Source of the DNA: JAGOMW01 sp964596675
Lineage (GTDB): Bacteria; Patescibacteriota; Gracilibacteria; BD1-5; UBA2023
Length of the DNA stretch: 64,000 nt
Reading direction: 5' to 3'
Assembly: GCA_964596675.1 (NCBI GenBank)
Contig: CAZQUZ010000006.1
Span: 3,068-67,067 of the forward strand
The notes under the pieces are model-generated. The model saw nothing but the letters and a program-made list of their open reading frames with translations. It searched no databases and was not told the origin of the DNA. Shown one piece after another: positions 20,773 through 31,665 of this stretch (positions within the stretch are counted from its first letter, which is position 1; each line of letters opens with the position of its first letter). The translations under genes were made by a program, and so were the position numbers.

Positions 20773-21927
20773 CTATATACCGACATGTGGTAATATCATG
20801 AGTTGGTGCTCTTCGAGAGTAGTGATGCTGACCTTATCATCGTTACATATCATATACCGCTCGATACGTTCACTATACTCGGACTCGAATACTTTCAGCA
20901 CCTGTGGTATCGCATCTGTCGACCGAGTCGTCACGATGATAGGGGTGATGAGGGTATTTTCAGTATCTTCTGCGAGAAATGTAATCTCAGAACCAGACTT
21001 TTTCCGATAAAAATATATCGTATGAGTGTCTCTGAGTTTTTTCTCGAGCTCGAGGTATATCATATTCTCGAGGGCGCCCTGGCGCATAGCACCCTCAGCA
21101 TGGACATTTCCGAGGATAGCCTTCATATCGCCGAGATCTGTGAAGTAGAGCTTCACATGACGAGAGGTCTCGGTGACCGTATCTTGTACCCATGGTCCGA
21201 TAGCGACTACGAGATTATGTTTTAGGATGATTTCTGTATATTTATTTACTTTTCTTCTCGAGATATCGAGGAGTTTTGCTATCTGATCAGCCTTGAAGAG
21301 ATTGCCGACATTCATCGCTATCGTACGGAGATAAGTATCGAATATATCATACTCTTTTTCATACAGTTCTGATATCATAATTGCTCTTTTTTTCTCGAAG
21401 TCTTTCATGATGTTTTTTCCAGAGACGAGATGCTCAGGGAATCCCCCATGATTGAGATAGATATCTCTATAACTATTCAGCTTCGATATATCTGTATTTC
21501 ATGATAGGATATCTGCTATCTTTATCTCGCCGTACTCATGCTCGAGGTATTCTCGCAGTCCGATCGTCGGGAGTCTATAGGATACGACTCACTCGTCATC
21601 GATATCTGACTCAGTCGTGAATATGACTCGTAAATCGGATGAATATGATTCTATAATTGTACGTATTTCTGATATATCCAGTGATGTCTCAGTATCGATG
21701 ATGAGAAATGTCAGATTTTTTTTCAGTGATTTTGCATCTACGGTGCTATCATCTCTGAGGATGATATGCTCATAGTCGGACTTTGGTCAGAAAATATCGA
21801 ATATCTCACACTCTTCGAGGAATGTAGACTTTCCGATCCCTCTCTTTCATACAAGCGCGATAATCTTATTATCTTCGTCTTTTATGTATTCACGGAATGC
21901 ATCGATGTGCTTCTTTCTGTAGATCAT
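20773..21927 (-). CDS. AAA-type ATPase with DUF4143-like domain
   Basis: 384 residues. The N-terminal half is a P-loop ATPase with Walker A GKRGIGKST (27-35) and a Walker B-like LTFLIIDTE, then the linker segment YLNHGGFPEHL. The C-terminal part has a winged-helix stretch (LFKADQIAKLLDISRRKVNK) and the DUF4143 nuclease-like segment GALENMIYLELEKK with YFYRKKSGSEITFL. Proteins of this type are common, often near mobile or toxin-like genes; the molecular role is not settled. It has its own promoter and terminator, so it is a single-gene unit. Confidence 0.8.
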
Positions 21928-21966
21928 GATGACTTTTTTGGGTCGAAAAATAAAATATCTACCATT

Positions 21967-21995
21967 ATTATAGCAGATATTTTCGATTTGTGCAA
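21967..21995 (-). promoter_or_regulatory. Promoter of the AAA ATPase gene
   Basis: Minus-strand TTGCAC (21990-21995), 17 bases, TATAAT (21967-21972). The leader would be about 35 bases. Confidence 0.65.
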
Positions 21996-22011
21996 ATATT
22001 GAACCATTTTT

Positions 22012-23031
22012 CTAGAATTGCTCGAGGAATCGTACGTCTGGATTCTGGAAGTATCTAAGATCTGGTATACCATACTTTATCATGACGAGGCGATTCAGTC
22101 CGAATCCAAAGGCAAATCCAGAGTACACACTCGGATCCAGTCCTCACTCGCGTATCACATGGGGATGAATGAGTCCTGCACCCATGAATTCTATCCACCC
22201 AGATCATTTACATATCTTACATCCTGCTCCATCACAAAATGGGCATGAGAAATCCACCTCTACTCCTGGTTCTACGAAAGGGAAGTATCCAGGTCGCATG
22301 CGTATCTCGACATCTTTTTCGAAGAGGTCTCGTAGCATCGTCGTGATAGTGAACTTGAGATGTCAGATATTGATATCTCTATCCACCACTATACCCTCTA
22401 CCTGGTAAAATGTATTATCATGTGTAGCATCGACATCTTCATTTCGAAATACACGTCCGGGTATGATCGCCCTTATAGGTGTAATCTTTGATTTTAAAAT
22501 AAGATTTTGCATGCAAGATGTTTGTGTGGCGAGAACATTCCCATCTCATTCCAGCCAAAATGTATCCTGCATATCCCGTGCGGGATGATTTTTTGCGACA
22601 TTTACCGCATCGAAGTTTAAGTATTCGGTCGTCATCTCCATTGATTCGAACACCTCGAATCACATACGCATGAATGTATTCTCTACTTCTTGACGTACTT
22701 GGGTGATTGGATGGACACTTCCACGTTTTTTTGAGAGTGGAATAGTGCTATCCTCCCATTCTTTGGACAGTTTTGATTCTATAAATGCACGTTTTATCGT
22801 CTCACGCTGTGTATCGAATGCGGTACCGACGATATCTCGGAGCTCATTCGCGCGCTTTCCGACATTGCCTCGGTCTTCTGGAGAGAGGTCTTTCAGTCAC
22901 TTTAGGATGATAGTAAGCTCTCAGTTTTTACCGAGGATGGTATTTTTATACTCGATAAGAGCCTCTTCGGTATCGATGCGAGGCAGGGTAGCGAGTGTGC
23001 GGGATTCGAGTTCTTGGAGTGTGGCGATCAT
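22012..23031 (-). CDS. pheS: Phenylalanyl-tRNA synthetase alpha subunit
   Basis: 339 residues, the normal length. The N-terminal coiled-coil region is followed by class II motif 1 (HPITQVRQEVENTFMRMGFE), motif 2 (GRVFRNEDVDATHDNTFYQ) and motif 3 (FGFGLNRLVMIKYGIPDLR), ending in the usual F-L-E-Q-F. It carries the four-cysteine insert CPFCDGAGCKICKGSGW seen in a subset of bacterial PheS proteins. It starts six bases after dnaN. The partner pheT is not in this window. Confidence 0.95.
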
Positions 23032-23037
23032 AGGAGA

Positions 23038-24162
23038 TTATATCTTGAGTGGCATGATAAGGTGACGATACGTGTGTTTCTCATCTTCTTTCGGGAATCC
23101 GGTGATGATGATAGGGGAGAGTGGTGATTTATACTCGAATGCGACATAGTCCTCACGGATGATATTGATAACTTCGAGGAGGTACTGAGCATTCACTCAG
23201 ATGATATCTTCCTGACCTTCGACCGTACCCTTTATGGAGATGAGAGAGGCACCTACCTCGGTATCACCAGTAGATATCTCGACGATACCCTCATGACGAG
23301 ATCGGATGCGAGTATTATAGTTGTTTTCTCGGGCGACGAGATTCACTTGGCGGAGGCTCGTGACGAGGTCAGATCTGAGTGTCACAGTCTTCGTCTGGTG
23401 TGTCGTCGGGAAAAATGCATCATACTCAGGGAACTTTCCTGAGAGGAGTCGAGATGAGAGTCGTACATTCCCGCGGATAGCGAGGAGCTGATTCTCATGG
23501 AAGTAGAGCTCTATAGGGAGCTTTTCCTCTTCGTCAGAGACGAGACGAGCGAGTTCTGCGGCGGTTTTTTTCGGGATGATGACGACTGGATGACTCCCGA
23601 TGACAGATGTCTTCACCGTATACTCTGAGAGTCGGAAACTATCGGTCGAGGCGAATATGAGTCTATCCTCAGTCGCACGGAGATATATACCTGCGAGTAC
23701 TGGACGGACTGCACCATCTGCAGTCGAGAAGAGTGTCTTTTCGATAGCGTTTTTCAGGTCTTTAGACTCGATTTTGAGTGGATTATTCGGGACGAGATTC
23801 GGGATGACGGGGAACTTCTCAGCACTCGTACCCTTAAATTTCGTATTACTTGACTCAGTTGTGAACTTTAGGCTTCAGCCTTTTTCGAGCTCTACCGTCA
23901 CATCTGGGTCACCGACGAGCGCGATATAGGAGGTGAGGAACTTCGATGATATCGTGAACTTGCCCTCTACCTCGACATCTACATCATCTTCGATGATATA
24001 CTCTATCGCCATCTCGAGATTGTTCCCGGTGAGGACGAGGCGCTTGTATCCTGCATCTATCTGGATATTTTCGAGGATAGGAGTGAGGTTATTCGCACCG
24101 GTCGCGTGACTCGCAGTTTCTATCGCCTTACGGAATATATCGGTAGCTATACGGAAACGCAT
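23038..24162 (-). CDS. dnaN: DNA polymerase III beta subunit (sliding clamp)
   Basis: 374 residues, as expected for the clamp that tethers the replicative polymerase. It begins MRFRIATDIFRKAIETASHA, with NNLTPILENIQI, FPVIPNLVPNNPLKIESKDL, SGKFPEYDAFFP and the C-terminal HLIMPLKI, which matches the family's VMP-x-x-L end. dnaA is not adjacent here; pheS follows, so this is not the classical dnaA-dnaN origin arrangement. Only a few codons are TGA. Confidence 0.95.
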
Positions 24163-24193
24163 GAGAAAAATATTAGAAAATTATCCCCATCAG

Positions 24194-24219
24194 ATTATAG
24201 AAAAAGTGTCAGAATGCAA
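24194..24219 (-). promoter_or_regulatory. Likely promoter of dnaN-pheS
   Basis: Minus-strand TATAAT (24194-24199) about 30 bases before the dnaN start, with a TTGCAT (24214-24219) 14 bases upstream, a short spacer. The -10 is clear, the -35 less so. Confidence 0.45.
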
Positions 24220-24340
24220 CCTTTTCTAGAGTGGATAGTAAAAATATAAAAAGTAACTTTATCATGCTAAATAAAAATATTTGTAATAAATAAAAATTTA
24301 TGTTAGTGTATAGTTATTATTTATTAATATAAATTCCATT

Positions 24341-25132
24341 ATGTTTAAATATTCTATTTTTCTTTCTAAAATTTATTTCTTTTGATGAATAATTACTTTT
24401 TTAATTACTTTATTCATTGGATTTTTAGAATCATTCCAATCATCAGATAGTGCGGCTTGATGGCTCATAATTTTCTATATTATATTTATAACCCCATTTT
24501 TTCTATTAACACTATTGGTTGCATTATTATTTGATATAATAAATTTTTCTTCTAACAAAAAAATAAATAATGTATCGACTTGAGATGATTTATGAATTCC
24601 TTCACCAAGTTTACATACTAATGTGAAAAAATTTTCTTTCTGAGAATTGATTGAAAATATCATTCAATCACATAGAACGCTTAGTAGATCCCCGATGAGT
24701 TATTCCTCTTATGATAGCTGACTGAAGAATCAAATGTCTGATCTATCGCGTTCAGATGTTTGATTCAGAGAAATCGTGCAAGATATATCTATGAGAGATG
24801 TGGCAGGAAATAATGAATACCCAGTGTTATCGCCTAATTATCGTAAGGATTTAATATTCTCAACCCTTGCTTTTGGAAAATTTATGGATGGAATTACATG
24901 AAGAATATGAGCTGACGGTCAATATACATGAAATGCTGCTAGATTAATAATATTAGTAGTTATATATACTTCATTAATTATAGGGGTTTGATATGTGTTT
25001 TATTCTGCCAGAGCTGATTTTATGGATGGAGTATTTGTAATGTGATTATTAACCTGGCCCATCTGAGCATATATTATTAGCAGGGTAATAAATAGTATAA
25101 TCCAAAAATCGAATAACAAGACCAATATATAA
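24341..25132 (+). CDS. Hypothetical membrane protein, 263 aa
   Basis: Two hydrophobic helices at the N-terminus (about 12-30 and 42-66), a hydrophilic Ser-rich middle domain and two more helices near the C-terminus, ending in a basic tail. Many codons are TGA and TTA/ATA; the gene is AT-rich compared with its neighbours dnaN and the Nudix gene. No family recognised. The preceding 175 bases are AT-rich with no visible gene. Confidence 0.6.
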
Positions 25133-25144
25133 GAAAACGATTAC

Positions 25145-25172
25145 TTGCTTTTTTCGAGATTTCTGATATACT
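25145..25172 (+). promoter_or_regulatory. Promoter of the Nudix gene
   Basis: TTGCTT (25145-25150), 16 bases, TATACT (25167-25172), about 36 bases before the ATG. Confidence 0.55.
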
Positions 25173-25208
25173 CCTCTCTAGTTGGTTCCTTATTTATCAT
25201 AAATACCT

Positions 25209-25658
25209 ATGGCAGAACTCCATGAAAAGAGTGCTGGCGGTATGGTCTATAGAAAAATCTGAACGCAGATACAGGTGCTCATGCTCGCCTGGAAAAATGC
25301 GAAAAATGAGCTCGAATATGTCCTCCCAAAGGGTCATATCGAGTGAGACGAGACTGCGATGCAGACTGCTATCCGAGAAATATCGGAAGAGACGGGTCTC
25401 GCAGAGAAGGATCTCGAAGTCGTAAAATTCATGAATAAGATTGCCTATTCCTTTATCGCTGGATATCTCGAAGGTGCCCCCGTCATCCATAAAGAAGTCT
25501 CCCTCTTTCTCGTGAAATATACATGAAAGCAAGAGCCTCGTCCGCGCCGTGCGGAGCGATTTATCTGATACAAGTGGTTCACTCCAGAAGAGCTGAAAGG
25601 CATCTTCCTAAAGCCGGATGTCGTCTGATTTCTCGAGAAAAATATCCACTTTATGTAG
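25209..25658 (+). CDS. Nudix hydrolase (MutT family)
   Basis: 149 residues. The complete Nudix box begins GHIEGDETAMQTAIREISEE and continues TG, preceded by YVLPKG. Such enzymes cleave nucleoside diphosphate derivatives. The N-terminus EKSAGGMVYRK is typical of the diadenosine polyphosphate/NTP group, but the substrate cannot be read from sequence. Unlike the other two Nudix-type proteins of the window, this one is not linked to NAD genes. Confidence 0.88.
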
Positions 25659-25853
25659 AAAAATTCTGAAAAATCTCTACTTTCTTTGTCAGATATATTT
25701 TCTCTTGCTCACTTACATATGAGTGAACTCGCTTCGATATAATATATCTTCCTCGAAGGTATAGTTTTTGAGATTTTTCTATCCTCATATTTAGCAATAT
25801 TTGATTTTCTCATTTTTTTCCATATCCTCTCTGCATCATAAAATATTATCCCT
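25659..25853. other. Intergenic region without a recognised gene
   Basis: AT-rich spacer. It holds a small inverted repeat TCACT/AGTGA near 25711-25728 and a TATAAT near 25736 with no clear -35 box. I see no RNA gene. Confidence 0.3.
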
Positions 25854-26315
25854 ATGGAACTCCTCTATAAAAATAACGTGCTCACGATAGAATCTGAAAA
25901 AAAGTCGATAGACTGCCTCCCATCGAGTATGATGCTCGACTGACTCTCTCTCGAGATGCCATGAGAGTATGAAAAAGGTGGATTCCTCGCATATGCACAT
26001 AAGGAGGGTGATACACTCATATTCCAGGTGACTATCGAGGGCTATCATGTCGGATATGTCCCAGCGATACTCGGAGATCTCTCGACGCCAGCGCTCGACT
26101 TCCTCGGGGATCTCGATGTGCTCATCATGCCGAGTGATAAGTCGAGTGTCTCACTCATCGAGAAGATAGAGCCACGTCTCGTCGTCACCTATGGTGCAGG
26201 TGCACATGAGCTCGCTACGCATATGGGTATCTCAGAGCCACCAGTCATGAAATATAAACTAAAAGAAGCTGATCTCTCTCTCGATAAGGCTGGATGTGTC
26301 GTCATGGGTGAATAA
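25854..26315 (+). CDS. MBL-fold (UlaG-like) protein lacking the metal site
   Basis: 153 residues. The order of segments resembles the COG2220/UlaG-like metallo-beta-lactamase fold: MPGEYEKGGFLAYAHKEGDT, then GYHVGYVPAILGDL, LDFLGDLDVLIMPS and KIEPRLVVTYGAGAHEL. The H-x-H-x-D-H motif that binds metal in active members is absent, and the expected initial histidine strand is replaced by a short segment. It is therefore probably a non-catalytic relative. Function unknown. Confidence 0.55.
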
Positions 26316-26341
26316 GTTATTATATTTTTAATTTGGTTCAC

Positions 26342-26401
26342 ATGCAAGAAATTATACCATTTTTAGTCATTATGGGACTTATATGGCTTACCTGTTTTTA
26401 G
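26342..26401 (+). CDS. Possible 19-aa membrane micropeptide
   Basis: A tiny frame, MQEIIPFLVIMGLIWLTCF, lies between the MBL-like gene and its terminator. It would be a single hydrophobic helix. Nothing but the reading frame supports it, and it could be chance in an AT-rich spacer. Confidence 0.2.
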   Translation: MQEIIPFLVIMGLIWLTCF

Positions 26402-26413
26402 AAAATGCAAAAT

Positions 26414-26450
26414 AAAAAAATCCCTCTCGATTTTGAGAGGGATTTTTTTT
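26414..26450. terminator. Bidirectional terminator
   Basis: TCCCTCTC (26421-26428) pairs with GAGAGGGA (26435-26442), with A run before and T run after. It lies between the convergent MBL-like gene and pgi; the pgi stop codon is in the T run. Confidence 0.88.
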
Positions 26451-27690
26451 ATCGTTTCAGATAGGCTCTCATCCCAGACTTATAGTCCTCGACATTCGGC
26501 TGATCGAATGGGTCGACATCCAGCATGAGCCCGAGGAGTATGACCTCTATCATCTTCGTCTGGAGGAAGTATCCGAGTGCATGTGTGCTCTCAGTCTCGA
26601 GTGAGTACTCGAAGTATGAGATATCCTTATTATCCAGAGAGCTCGTGAGTCCGTAGCGTGCGCCTTCCATGAGATCCGCGAAGCTCTTGCCACGGATGTC
26701 ATCGACGAGCGATGTGAATGGCGCATCTGGTATCGTAATAGCAGGCACTCATCTCAGAGATACTATAGCAAGTGTCCTATCTACAGTATGTGCGAGGTCG
26801 AGCTGTGCGACAGAGTGGAGATCGGTCGTACCGATAGATGTCGTCGGGGTGATACCGACGCTTTTGCCATCGTTCCTGATTTTGCCTACACTTTCAGCGA
26901 GGAGTTGACGATACCACTTTCCTACATTTTCGAGGTGTTTCGCGAAGAAAAAGTGCTCGAAGATATTTCGTCCTGTATCATATCCAGTCCTGAGGGTTTC
27001 TGCGACGATGGTGCTCGGGTGTGACTCTGGAGAGCTCTGCCAGTCAGAGAGTGCTCGTCATGCTCATGCACGGAGGCTCTCGATATCGACTCATATCCAG
27101 AGAAGAGGAAAGAGTCATACATCAGAGAGTACGCTGTATCGTCCTCAGACATTTTTCGGGAGATTATAGCGTGTCCATCACTCAGTATGTGCGAGCATGT
27201 CGAGGGATGAGTCTGGGTCGGATATCGTGACGGGGTATACCTGAGCTCCATAGAGTGGCTGATACTTCGTAAAAAAGTACTCGAAAATCCCTATCGTCTC
27301 AGCGGTACGTCCAGACTTCGATATGGCAGTGAGGATGATTTTTTTACCTTGTTTCAGAGCGTCTGCCAGATACGACTCGACTCGCATGATATCATAGGTG
27401 TCTACGGTATCGAGAGAGATGAGTTCTTTGGTATCTGTCTTTCTCATGTGGAGTGCGTCGAGGATGGCGAGGGTACCGAGATTCGACCCACCGATACCGA
27501 TGAGGACGAGGATATCTGCGGACATCATCTCATCTGATATCAGAGGGGAGTGAGTATCAGAGGGGAGTGAGAGTGAGGCAAATGGAGTAGAGTATGGAGA
27601 CTGGGTTTCTCGTGCGATAGCTCAGATAAGAGTATTTCTCGCATCGATTCATCCGTGATAGCTCTGAGCTGCATGAGGTGTGAAAAGCAT
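26449..27690 (-). CDS. pgi: Glucose-6-phosphate isomerase
   Basis: 413 residues, near the short Firmicutes/mycoplasma form (about 430). It interconverts glucose-6-phosphate and fructose-6-phosphate. Signatures: VLIGIGGSNLGTLA, ISKSGRTAETI for the phosphate site, VGGRYSVLSDVGLFPL matching GGR(Y/F)S-x-x-(S/T)-x-x-G, and the C-terminal DPFDQPNVEDYK. A -10 box TATAAT lies at 27718-27723; its -35 is weak. It is the only central carbon enzyme in the window. Confidence 0.94.
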
Positions 27691-27785
27691 AGAGTAAGTA
27701 TTATGAGAATAAGTATCATTATACTATGGAAAAAAAGAAAGAGTACAAGTATTTTTATAGAAAAAATACTTATCTCGAAAAAAAT

Positions 27786-27813
27786 TTGCAAAAAATCAGT
27801 GTTTTTATATACT
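27786..27813 (+). promoter_or_regulatory. Promoter of the atpB operon
   Basis: TTGCAA (27786-27791), 16 bases, TATACT (27808-27813), 19 bases before the atpB ATG. Confidence 0.75.
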
Positions 27814-27832
27814 CGTCGCGTTCTGTAAAAGT

Positions 27833-28798
27833 ATGCAAAAAATTTTCCGATTCATCCTCGCTAGTACATTTATTATATCTACATTCGGCTTCGTAGAGCA
27901 ATCTGCTCTCGCATCACCGTCTGCTGATTCCCAGGCTGTCATCTCTGAGGCATCAGAGCATACAGAAGACCATAGCGGTCCACATATCCCTGCACCAAAG
28001 GGCGACATCATAGAGGAGATTACTATCTTTGGTTTTCATATCAGCAATTTTAATTTCTTCGGACTTCATATCACGAATACGGTATTTTCTACGTGGATAT
28101 TCATGTGCATGCTCTTCGTCCTCATAGGCATCATGCATATCGCTATCCGCACCGAGAAGCTCCCGCGTCTTCGAGCCTTTGGTCTCGATATCATAAATCG
28201 TATCTATCTCTATGCATATAGTCTCCTGGGTGATAAAAAAATAGCGAAAAACTATATGTGGCTCCTCTGAGGTCTTATGATAGTGATATTTCTCGGAAAT
28301 ATCACAGGACTTATCTTTGATTGGCTCGTATTGGTATCGAAGGATGAGGCTCTCGGAGCGTATCTGCGACCTATCTATTCAGATCTCTCTACGACACTCG
28401 TATTCTCACTTACTGTTATCTTAGTTGCGCAGTTGACTGCATTTTACCTGAAAGGTCCAGTCCATCATCTCGGGCACTATCTTTTTAATTATCATGGAGA
28501 TTCTACTGCTGAGAAAATCGTATGAGTATTTGTGGGGTGGCTGCACTTTTTCGGTGAGTTTATCCGTATAGGGTCACTCTCTATGCGTCTTTTTCTCAAT
28601 ATTTTTGTCTGAGCGATACTTATCGGTGTCGTCGTATACGTCGGTGAGCAGATACCGTCATTTCATACTGGAGCTTTCCGTATACTCGCGCTGCCGTTTT
28701 GGTTCTTCGAGCTTTTGGTAGCATTTCTCCAGGCATATATATTTATGACCTTATCATCTCTCTATATCAGAGAATCGCTCCCGGAGGCGCATCATTAA
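27833..28798 (+). CDS. atpB: ATP synthase F0 subunit a
   Basis: 321 residues. It forms the proton half-channels next to the c-ring. An N-terminal signal-like helix (FRFILASTFIISTFGF, possible cleavage after Ala27) leads a His/Glu-rich extracytoplasmic segment (EHTEDHSGPHIPAP), then the typical helices. The essential arginine is Arg252 in SLSMRLFLNIFVG. Such signal-bearing subunits a are known in some phyla. It is the first gene of atpBEFHAG; no atpI precedes it. Confidence 0.92.
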
Positions 28799-28810
28799 TT
28801 TTGGAGGATA

Positions 28811-28841
28811 GGCTTCGAGATTTTCTACTGAGTCTCGAGCC
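28811..28841 (+). other. Hairpin in the atpB-atpE spacer
   Basis: GGCTTCGAGA (28811-28820) pairs with TCTCGAGCC (28833-28841). No T run follows, so it is not a typical terminator. It may be an mRNA processing or stabilising element ahead of atpE, whose product is needed in many copies. Confidence 0.5.
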
Positions 28842-28958
28842 TGTTCTTCAGGAAAAATATTCCTTTCACTTCCTTATATAAAAATCGGATACTTCCTCTC
28901 CGTAAAAATATAGGAAAAATGAATACTTTTTACTTTCTTATTCTAACCTTTTTCTATT

Positions 28959-29153
28959 ATGTACACAGCTTTCGCACTTATCGGTGTTATCGGTTCTGGA
29001 GTCGGTATCGGACTTATCGGTATGGGTGCTATGCAGGCTATCGGACGCAATCCATCAGCTTCTGGAGATATAAATGCAAAAATGCTTACAGCTATCGCTC
29101 TTTGTGAGGTTCCAGGTCTTCTCGCATTTGCATCACTTTTTCTTATTAAGTAA
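28959..29153 (+). CDS. atpE: ATP synthase F0 subunit c
   Basis: A 64-residue hairpin of two TM helices. Helix 1 has the glycine-rich GSGVGIGLIGMG, the polar loop is GRNPSASGDI, and the ion-binding glutamate is Glu50 in IALCEVPGLLAF. The position that is Gln in sodium-dependent c subunits is Ile here, so a proton-type ring is more likely (inference). No codon is TGA although glycine is frequent. The ATG at 28919 upstream is in another frame and gives a basic, unrelated peptide. Confidence 0.9.
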   Translation: MYTAFALIGVIGSGVGIGLIGMGAMQAIGRNPSASGDINAKMLTAIALCEVPGLLAFASLFLIK

Positions 29154-29244
29154 TATCGAGTAGTACAAACGATAGAATTTTTGAAATAGAAACCCTACTC
29201 AATCACTCTATCGTTTACTATTCTAGTAACCTCCCATCACTACC

Positions 29245-29724
29245 ATGAACGCTCTTTTTGATACCTCATCCCTTATTATACAGTTTATAAACTTTATAAT
29301 AGTATTTCTTGTTTTACGTGCTTTTATTTTTAAGCCGTATATGGCATATCTCGAGGCTGAGACACAGAAACGTGCAGATCTCGAGAAGCAGCTTGCTGAT
29401 GCGAACATGATACTCTCTCAGGCCAAAACAGAGTCTGAAGAGATTCTCGCACATGCGAAAAAAGAGGCAAAAACACTCGGATGAGAAATCGTCGAAAATG
29501 CGAAAAAAGAAGCATCTGATGTACTTGCTCAGGCAAATGCTGACGCCGAATCTGCTCGAAATAAGGGACTTACTCAGGTAGAACTCGAGCGGAAGAATAT
29601 GACCGAAGAACTCAAATGAAAAGTCCTCGATATCGCACTCAAACTGAATGCAAAACTCTTTCAGAAAAATGAAGCACATGTCGAATTTTTGAAAAAAAAT
29701 GCTACAGAAATCGATTTTTCGTAG
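29245..29724 (+). CDS. atpF: ATP synthase F0 subunit b
   Basis: 159 residues: one N-terminal TM helix (LIIQFINFIIVFLVLRAF), FKPYMAYLEAETQKR at the membrane exit, and then a long Ala/Lys/Glu-rich coiled coil (for example AKTESEEILAHAKKEAKTLG), the stator stalk. Standard length and position in the operon. Confidence 0.9.
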
Positions 29725-29757
29725 TTTTTCCTCATCCATTCGTCATAACCTTTCTCT

Positions 29758-30105
29758 ATGTCTAAAATCGACCTCTCCACATATCCTCGCGACACTCTCG
29801 AACAGCTTCTCGGTATCGTAAAAGACTATCGTACAGCGCTGAAACAGATAGGGAAGCGTGCTATACTCATCGATCCGAAAAATCCTCCCAAGGAATCGGC
29901 TCGTATCGAGTATCCATCTACTATGGACGCTATATCTGTGTCTCAGTATGCTGCAGCTTGTATCAAATACGCATTTCCAGAATATATAGGTCCCGCACCT
30001 ACACTTCTCTCTAATGATACTCTTGCATGAGGGGCTCGTGTATTCGTCGGTGATGATATGGTGGATGTATCATTTCAGCGGTTCGAGACTCTCATAAAAA
30101 AATAA
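29758..30105 (+). CDS. atpH: ATP synthase delta subunit, short form
   Basis: 115 residues, against about 175-180 for typical delta. The C-terminal segment LSNDTLAGGARVFVGDDMVD followed by SFQRFETLIKK matches the family end (D-x-x-L-x-G-G-x-x-x-x-x-G-D-x-x-D-x-S), and the position between atpF and atpA is that of atpH. The N-terminal helical domain that binds the tip of alpha seems reduced. A separate atpH with weak conservation is thus the best reading. The pair GG is encoded TGA-GGG. Confidence 0.75.
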
Positions 30106-30135
30106 AACTTTCTTATTTATTATCTACTCACTATT

Positions 30136-31656
30136 ATGTCCCATTCTGCTGTCGATCTTGCTCAAAATCTCATCAAAGAACTCGAAATCAAAATCGATTC
30201 TATCGATATTTCTCCAGACCGTGTGAATGCCGGAACCGTGGTATACCTCGGTGATGGTATCGCGAAAGTCGTAGGACTCAGAGATGTCGCATATAATGAA
30301 GTCGTAGAGTTCGACTCTGGAGCTCGCGGTGTCGCGATGAACCTCGAGGATCACTATGTCGGTATCGTTATCCTTTCTGGATTTTCGACAGTGGCAGAGG
30401 GTATGATAGCGAAAGCAACAGGAAAAATCCTCGAAATCCCAGTCGGTGAAGCGCTCCTCGGACGTGTCGTAGATCCACTCGGGAATCCTATCGATGGAAA
30501 TGGTGCTATCAAGACGAAAGAATATCGCCCAGCAGAAAATGTCGCGACTGGTGTGATGAGTCGTAAATCAGTCCATGAGCCACTCGCTACAGGTATCAAG
30601 GCTATCGATGCACTCGTACCTATCGGGCGTGGTCAGCGTGAGCTCATCATCGGAGATCGTCAGACTGGAAAGACGCAGATCGCTATCGATACTATCCTGA
30701 ATCAAAAAGGAAATGGTGTGAAGTGTATCTATGTTGCTATCGGACAAAAAGACTCTAAGGTCGTCGCCATCGCAGAAGAGCTCCGTCGAGCTGGTGCCAT
30801 GGACTACACTATCATCGTATCAGCAGGTGCATCAGCTCCAGCGGCGATGCAGTGGCTCGCTCCATATGCAGGTGCCGCTATGGGTGAGTACTTCATGTTT
30901 AAGGGTGAGCATGCACTCATCATCTATGATGATCTCACGAAACATGCGAATGCTTACCGCGAGATGTCACTCCTTCTGCGCCGCCCACCAGGTCGTGAAG
31001 CGTATCCTGGAGATGTATTTTACCTCCATTCTCGTCTCCTCGAGCGTGCTGCAAAATTGAACGACGAACTCGGTGCAGGATCTCTCACAGCGCTCCCCAT
31101 CATCGAGACTCAGGGTGGTGATGTATCAGCGTATGTCCCGACGAATGTCATCTCGATTACGGATGGTCAGATATTTCTCGAAAGTGGACTCTTCAATGCC
31201 TGAGTAAAACCAGCGATTAACGTAGGTCTCTCTGTATCACGTGTCGGATGATCTGCTCAGACGAAGGCGATGAAGAAAAATGCTGGTACTCTGAAACTCT
31301 CTCTCGCTCAGTATCGTGAGCTCGAAGCATTTGCTCAGTTCGCATCAGATCTGGATCCAGATACAAAGAAGCAGCTCGAACGTGGTAAGCGCATGGTCGA
31401 AATCCTAAAACAAGATGTCTACTCTCCAGTTGCATTCGAAAAACAAACTGTCATGATATTCGCTGGAAATGCTGGATACCTCGATAAAGTAAGTGTCGAT
31501 GATATCGGAAAGTTCGAGCATGATCTCTATAGTGGTCTCGACCGCGAAGAAAAGATTCTCGCATCTATCCGTGACTCGAAAGATTTTTCTGATGAGACGA
31601 AAAAAGCACTCAGTGAATACCTCGATGAGTTCGTGAAAATTTTTGAAAAAAATTAA
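30136..31656 (+). CDS. atpA: ATP synthase F1 subunit alpha
   Basis: 506 residues, the standard length. P-loop GDRQTGKT, the segment VSAGASAPAAMQWLAPY, YRE-containing HANAYREMSLLLRRPPGREA and the signature PIIETQGGDVSAYVPTNVIS. TGA codons at 31201-31203 and 31249-31251 fall exactly at the conserved glycines of FNAGVKPAINVGLSVSRVGG, strong evidence for glycine. Few TGA codons are used in this long gene. Confidence 0.97.
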
Positions 31657-31665
31657 TGCGTTTTT

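Noticed and set aside
28919..29107. 62-codon frame starting at ATG 28919
   Set aside because: Overlaps atpE in another frame and encodes a Tyr/Arg-rich peptide without family features; subunit c is unambiguous.
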